A DNA stretch of 64,000 bases from Verrucomicrobiaceae bacterium (lineage in GTDB: Bacteria; Verrucomicrobiota; Verrucomicrobiia; Verrucomicrobiales; Verrucomicrobiaceae): positions 1 through 64,000 of the forward strand of contig JADJPW010000014.1 in assembly GCA_016713035.1 (NCBI GenBank), read 5' to 3'. Shown in pieces: positions 60,359 to 64,000 of the stretch; position 1 is the first letter of the stretch; each line of letters starts with the position of its first letter. The notes beneath the pieces are model-generated. The model ran no database searches. It saw nothing but the letters and a program-made list of their open reading frames with translations, and had not been told where the DNA came from. A program made the translations under genes and the position numbers.

Positions 60359-61330
60359 TTATTTCCGCGCCTTCGCGGTGGCTTTGTCCATGACCTCCTT
60401 GATCGTGACGCTGTCTCCATTGCGGCGTTTGCTTTCATCTGCGGCCTCCATGAAGGCGTAGATTTCCAGAGTCTCTTCTGTGGTGACGGGGGCGATGCCG
60501 GTGCGGAAAAAATGTACGATGCTATAGAGTAGGGGCTCATAGCCATTGAAGGTGCCGACTTCGAGGCTCCCACCTGTTTCACCCACGGCCTTGCCTCCGT
60601 AGCCTTTGCGCTCGGTGAAGGTGCCGCTACGGCCACCATCCCAAGTGCCTGTGACGGTGATCATGCCATCGGCGGTTTTTCCGCGTTTCACACTCTGGCA
60701 GCCGGTGCCCATGAGTGTGTATAGGCTCTCGACACCATGGATACCGTACCAGAATAAGTCGGGATGGTGCTCCTCTAGGCTCGCGGGGCTACCAGTCTCG
60801 GCGCTCTTCACTTTGCCGATACTGCCAGAGCGCACGGCTTGGGTGCCTTTGCCAAAGCGCAGAGAGGAGCTGCTAAAGACCGGCACGGAGGCCTTTTTTG
60901 CGGCGTCAAAGATACGAATGGCATCCGCGAGGGAGCCTGCGATGGGTTTGTCGATGAAGATGGGCTTATGCGCTTCGATGCAGGGCAAAACCTGCTCCAA
61001 GTGTGGGCGACCGTCATTCGACTCCAGGAAAATGACATCCACCTTGTCGAGTAGGGCGTCGATGGTGGGCACGATCTCCACGCCTAGCTCCTGCACGGTC
61101 TTGGAGTACTCGGGCACTCGATCGGTGCTGGATTTGATATCTTTCGAGCCCTGGGCATAGGCGGCCACCACTCGCACTCCCATCACCTCTGGACGCTGCG
61201 GCTTGGCATTGAGCACCTTGGTGAATGCGACGGCATGGGAGGTATCGAGACCGATGATGCCAGCGCGGATGTTTTGAGCAGCGGCAGCAGCAGTGAATGC
61301 GGCGAGGGCGAGGAGGATACGAGTGATCAT
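60359..61330 (-). CDS. Gfo/Idh/MocA-type oxidoreductase, secreted
   Basis: 323 residues from the ATG at 61330 (MITRILLALAAFTAAAAAQN), a signal peptide, so likely periplasmic; the frame is open upstream to 61378. Rossmann domain starts IRAGIIGLDTSHAVAFTKVL and includes VDVIFLESNDGRPHLEQVLP and PIFIDKPIAGSLADAIRIF, the EKP-like motif (here DKP) of the family. C-terminal domain: HPDLFWYGIHGVESLYTLMG. Gfo/Idh/MocA enzymes act on sugars with NAD(P); an exported member with altered nucleotide loop (GLDTSH) may differ. The nth stop lies 44 bases upstream of this start. Confidence 0.85.
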   Translation of the reverse strand: MITRILLALAAFTAAAAAQNIRAGIIGLDTSHAVAFTKVLNAKPQRPEVMGVRVVAAYAQGSKDIKSSTDRVPEYSKTVQELGVEIVPTIDALLDKVDVIFLESNDGRPHLEQVLPCIEAHKPIFIDKPIAGSLADAIRIFDAAKKASVPVFSSSSLRFGKGTQAVRSGSIGKVKSAETGSPASLEEHHPDLFWYGIHGVESLYTLMGTGCQSVKRGKTADGMITVTGTWDGGRSGTFTERKGYGGKAVGETGGSLEVGTFNGYEPLLYSIVHFFRTGIAPVTTEETLEIYAFMEAADESKRRNGDSVTIKEVMDKATAKARK

Positions 61331-61374
61331 GGACGGGGGACTACGCGGGTAGCGTGGCTTTATTGTCCGTCTGA

Positions 61375-62031
61375 TCACGCTTTCTTTGTTTTCACTGCTC
61401 GGCGCCTCTCAGGGAAGCAAGTGGTGCAAATCTCACATACCGTGCCGTCGCAGCCCCGCGCCGTGCAGTACTCACGACCATAAAAAATGATTTGGAGGTG
61501 GAGCTTATTCCATGCGGACTCAGGAAAGATTTTTTTGAGGTCTCGCTCGGTTTGGAGGACATTTTTTCCTTGCGTCAATTGCCAGCGCTGGGCAAGCCGG
61601 TGGATGTGCGTGTCCACGGGGAAGCTAGGGACGCCGAAAGCCTGCGCCATGACGACCTGAGCCGTCTTGTGGCCCACCCCCGGCAGTTTTTCGAGCGCAG
61701 CCAGATCTGCTGGCACTCGGCCTCCATGCTCGCGGAGTAAGATGGCGCTGAGTTCACGGATGGCGCGGGCTTTTTGCGGCCCGAGTCCACAGGGACGGAC
61801 GATGGCCTCGATCTGCGCCGCATTGCATGCAGCGAGTTTTTGCGGTGTATCCCCCAGAGTGCCAAAAAGCACCGGAGTGATCTGATTGACTCGTGCATCC
61901 GTGCATTGAGCGGAAAGCAGCACGGCGATGAGCAGGGTAAAAGCGTCCCTGTGGGTCAAAGGCACCGGGGGATCAGGATACAGCTCGGCGAGCCGTCGCT
62001 GAATATGGGCTGCACGCTCCGCTTTCGTCAC
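61375..62031 (-). CDS. nth: Endonuclease III (DNA glycosylase/AP lyase)
   Basis: 218 residues. HhH-GPD fold with LLSAQCTDARVNQITPVLF, helix-hairpin-helix LEKLPGVGHKTAQVVMAQAF (catalytic Lys122) and FPVDTHIHRLAQRW (catalytic Asp140). The C-terminal iron-sulfur loop reads YCTARGCDGTVCEICTTCFP: cysteines are present but spaced C-x9-C-x2-C-x2-C (with one more Cys inside) instead of the E. coli C-x6-C-x2-C-x5-C. Removes oxidised pyrimidines in base-excision repair. Cytoplasmic. Confidence 0.94.
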   Translation of the reverse strand: MTKAERAAHIQRRLAELYPDPPVPLTHRDAFTLLIAVLLSAQCTDARVNQITPVLFGTLGDTPQKLAACNAAQIEAIVRPCGLGPQKARAIRELSAILLREHGGRVPADLAALEKLPGVGHKTAQVVMAQAFGVPSFPVDTHIHRLAQRWQLTQGKNVLQTERDLKKIFPESAWNKLHLQIIFYGREYCTARGCDGTVCEICTTCFPERRRAVKTKKA

Positions 62032-62046
62032 GATGCGGTGGCTGGG

Positions 62047-62541
62047 TCACATTTTTTTCCGCTCGATGCGGTCCACCATCTTATCCACATGGTTCCATTT
62101 GGAGCGTGGCTTCAGGATGGCGAGACTCTTGGAAAAGGAACCCCAGCGCAGCACGCGGATGTTTACTTTACGCACGCCCCATTGATTCATTTCGGAGCGG
62201 GAGGGCTTGTAGAGATCGATCGTGTTCGTGCCGACGAGGGCAGAGCCGTAATCATCCACTTGATAGACATGCGGAGTGCCTTCGATCTGGAAAATGGTGC
62301 CCACAGGATACACAGACCAGTCAGCGGCGGCGCTGCGCACATTGCCGTATTTCAAATCACCACCCAGGGCATTGTCATTGCCATAGACGATGTGGTCTGA
62401 CTCACTGTGCGTGTAGGCCGTGGTGCGCACGGCGGGGATGCGAGTGCTCTTCAGCGTCTTCGATGCCACAGGTGTCGTGGATGCACAGGAGGTGAGCATC
62501 AGAGCGCAGAGTGCGAGAGTGGGGGAGAGAAAACGGAGCAT
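62047..62541 (-). CDS. 3D-domain lipoprotein (MltA C-terminal-like)
   Basis: 164 residues from the ATG at 62541 (MLRFLSPTLALCALMLTSCA), a lipoprotein signal with lipobox LTSC; the open frame upstream to 62619 lacks a sensible start. The mature part has VRTTAYTHSESDHIVYGNDN, VYPVGTIFQIEG, and HVYQVDDYGSALVGTNTIDL with the three aspartates of the 3D motif, in a double-psi beta-barrel. Related domains are found in MltA and Rpf/YabE-like muralytic proteins. No separate catalytic domain, so it may bind rather than cut peptidoglycan. nth follows 15 bases downstream on the same strand. Confidence 0.8.
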   Translation of the reverse strand: MLRFLSPTLALCALMLTSCASTTPVASKTLKSTRIPAVRTTAYTHSESDHIVYGNDNALGGDLKYGNVRSAAADWSVYPVGTIFQIEGTPHVYQVDDYGSALVGTNTIDLYKPSRSEMNQWGVRKVNIRVLRWGSFSKSLAILKPRSKWNHVDKMVDRIERKKM

Positions 62542-62687
62542 GCTTACTAAGGATTCGCTGAATATTAATATTCCTTTTATCGTGCCATAGTGCGGGAAAT
62601 CATCTCTCAAAGCAATCACTCATTTCTGACAAATTTGTGCCCACATGAACACTCGGCCTTCGTGCCTTCTTTGAATCCGTGCCGCTC

Positions 62688-63296
62688 TCACATCGCAGCC
62701 TTCATTGCAGTCAGCAGCGCTGGATATTGATCAAAGGCCTGAAACTGCGGGAACTGTGCCTGGATCGACGCCGGAGCATGGAAAAAGAAGCCCACATCTG
62801 CCTCACCCAGCATCGTCGTATCATTGAAGGAATCCCCAGCGGCCAATACGCGGTAATTGAGCGATTTGAAGGCCGCGACGGCTTTTTGCTTCTGGTTTGG
62901 CTGCCGCAGACGGTAGTTCACGATGCGGCCATCGGGCGCAGTTTCGAGCTGGTGACAAAAAATCGTCGGCCAACCAAGTTGGCGCATCAGCGGCTGGGCG
63001 AATTCGGCAAAGGTATCGCTCAGGATCACCACCTGCGTCATGCTGCGCAGTTCATCCAGGAAATCCTTTGCCCCATCCATCGGCGACAGCGTGCTGATGA
63101 CATCCTGGATGTCTGGCAGCTTCAGTCCGTGCTGATCGAGGATCTGCAGCCTACCCTGCATGAGCTTGTCATAATCAGGCTCATCCCGTGTAGTGCGGCG
63201 GAGCTCGGCGATGCCAGTTTTTTCGGCAAAAGCGATCCAGATTTCAGGCACGAGCACGCCTTCCAGATCCAGGGTGATGATGGTTTGGGGTTTCAT
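62688..63296 (-). CDS. thrH: ThrH: phosphoserine phosphatase / homoserine phosphotransferase
   Basis: 202 residues from the ATG at 63296, giving MKPQTIITLDLEGVLVPEIW; the second motif-I acid is Glu (DLEG), the mark of ThrH versus SerB. Other HAD motifs: VVILSDTFAEFAQPLMRQLG (motif II Ser), RQPNQKQKAV (Lys) and VLAAGDSFNDTTMLGEADVG (motif IV acids). Length as in the Pseudomonas enzyme. Acts in serine or threonine synthesis by phosphoserine hydrolysis with phosphate transfer to homoserine. Cytoplasmic. Confidence 0.93.
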   Translation of the reverse strand: MKPQTIITLDLEGVLVPEIWIAFAEKTGIAELRRTTRDEPDYDKLMQGRLQILDQHGLKLPDIQDVISTLSPMDGAKDFLDELRSMTQVVILSDTFAEFAQPLMRQLGWPTIFCHQLETAPDGRIVNYRLRQPNQKQKAVAAFKSLNYRVLAAGDSFNDTTMLGEADVGFFFHAPASIQAQFPQFQAFDQYPALLTAMKAAM

Positions 63297-63338
63297 TCGG
63301 AATTCTGTCCTTAGTGCTCCCATGCGGTGTTGCAATGC

Positions 63339-63680
63339 TCACTTTGCATCCACTTCGATGGCCTCGCATTTTTCACGCCAACCGGGGAAGCGCCATTCGT
63401 TCGGAAAACCGCTGCACTGGACGGGTTTCACCGGCTGGATACGGCAGACATTCACACCCTCCAGGAAAATGCAGGCACCATCACCCGCGTCGATGATGCT
63501 CAGCCCCGTGCGATTGGCATTGAGCCGAGTGTACGTAGCGATGAACTCCTCCAGCGGCATGCCCACATGCGCCGCGATGGCCGCCACTTCCGCATCCGTC
63601 ACTCGTACGTCCCCCGGCCAGCGGCAGCAGTTGCCGCAGCGCTGACACAGGTAACGGATCTCAGGGTTTTGCTCGCTCAT
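63339..63680 (-). CDS. YkgJ-family cysteine-cluster protein
   Basis: 113 residues from the ATG at 63680 (MSEQNPEIRYLCQRCGNCCR). Cysteines at the N-terminus (C-x2-C-x2-CC), then GDGACIFLEG and VCRIQPVKPVQCSGFPNEW complete the CxxCxxCC...C...C...C pattern of YkgJ/FliB-like Zn- or Fe-S-binding proteins. Function not established. thrH follows 42 bases downstream on the same strand; the partial gene at 63710 is divergent. Confidence 0.88.
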   Translation of the reverse strand: MSEQNPEIRYLCQRCGNCCRWPGDVRVTDAEVAAIAAHVGMPLEEFIATYTRLNANRTGLSIIDAGDGACIFLEGVNVCRIQPVKPVQCSGFPNEWRFPGWREKCEAIEVDAK

Positions 63681-63709
63681 TGGCGCATCCTGCGCAGAGT
63701 CGTGACAAA

Positions 63710-64000
63710 TTGAAGCAACAAATCCACGCCTTATCTCGAACCACACTCACCATCCTGCCACCACCGGGGGAAAAACGTGCGGATCACCTGTTGATCGAAG
63801 AATGGTCCCAGGGCCTGGAATGGGTCCATTGGCTACTCAGTGGTGTGCGGGCTCGTTCTGAGCGGCTGGTCTTCGGCGGCGGCGTATGGGCGGAGTACGC
63901 GCAGGGAGCTTTCCGGGCAGCGATCGGCCCTGGACTGCAAAAAGCCTGGTCCGCAGCCCATTCCGGCGATTTGAGCGGCCTACTGGCTGCGGATCGCTCT
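63710..64000 (+). CDS. Hypothetical protein, partial (runs off right end)
   Basis: Open frame of 97 codons to the edge, starting at a TTG (KQQIHALSRTTLTILPPPGE follows). Contains LLIEEWSQGLEWVHWLLSGV and FGGGVWAEYAQGAFRAAIGP and has the coding bias of this genome. Start 29 bases from the divergent YkgJ-like gene. Not recognised; more of the gene is needed to assign it. Confidence 0.5.
   Translation, partial: MKQQIHALSRTTLTILPPPGEKRADHLLIEEWSQGLEWVHWLLSGVRARSERLVFGGGVWAEYAQGAFRAAIGPGLQKAWSAAHSGDLSGLLAADRS

Overview
The window looks like a chromosomal segment of a verrucomicrobial bacterium (Verrucomicrobiae; Prosthecobacter-like relatives are plausible). This rests on gene content, not on a search: three Tat-exported DUF1501 proteins, one beside a cytochrome/DUF1549/DUF1553 protein, an ECF sigma factor of the planctomycete/verrucomicrobial type, a PQQ-like beta-propeller, an EF-hand protein, a RAYT transposase and GC-rich coding.

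Layout. 1-2.7 kb: a decayed Ldh-family dehydrogenase, divergent from a DUF1501 gene carrying a short frame-scrambled patch. 2.9-5.4 kb: small single-ORF units, all on the minus strand, each preceded by a copy of a ~90 bp imperfectly palindromic repeat, resembling an integron-type cassette array. 5.43-6.99 kb: an IS4-family element inserted in the fourth repeat. 7.0-13.85 kb: an integrative element in tRNA-Arg(CCT), bounded by a 34 bp duplication of the 5' half of the tRNA. It carries an antitoxin/PIN-toxin pair, an HTH protein with iteron-like sites upstream, a Rep-like protein ending in further repeats and a large nested palindrome, and a tyrosine integrase.

13.9-26.4 kb: core and secreted functions (TraB/GumN lipoprotein, KdsD, RAYT transposase, CstA, RarD, PQQ-like propeller, EF-hand protein, NHL-like propeller, IlvC). 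26.9-36.3 kb, minus strand: ECF sigma factor, DUF1501 protein, hybrid histidine kinase, response regulator, PilB/GspE ATPase and three pseudopilins. 36.6-56.8 kb, plus strand: polytopic spermidine-synthase-like protein, pseudokinase-TPR protein, RND permease, FAH-family protein, cytochrome/DUF1549/DUF1553 plus DUF1501 pair, RDD-SpoIIM-DUF4129/DUF4350 cluster, TrmD and an S13 carboxypeptidase. 56.8-63.7 kb, minus strand: small protein, HtrA protease, RES/Xre toxin-antitoxin pair, Gfo/Idh/MocA oxidoreductase, endonuclease III, 3D-domain lipoprotein, ThrH and a YkgJ-like cysteine-cluster protein. A partial gene runs off the right end.

Most suspected frameshifts lie left of 11.1 kb; the right-hand 50 kb reads cleanly. 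This could be real decay in accessory DNA or local indel error. The most novel material is the repeat-separated cassette array and the replicon-like organisation of the tRNA-borne element.
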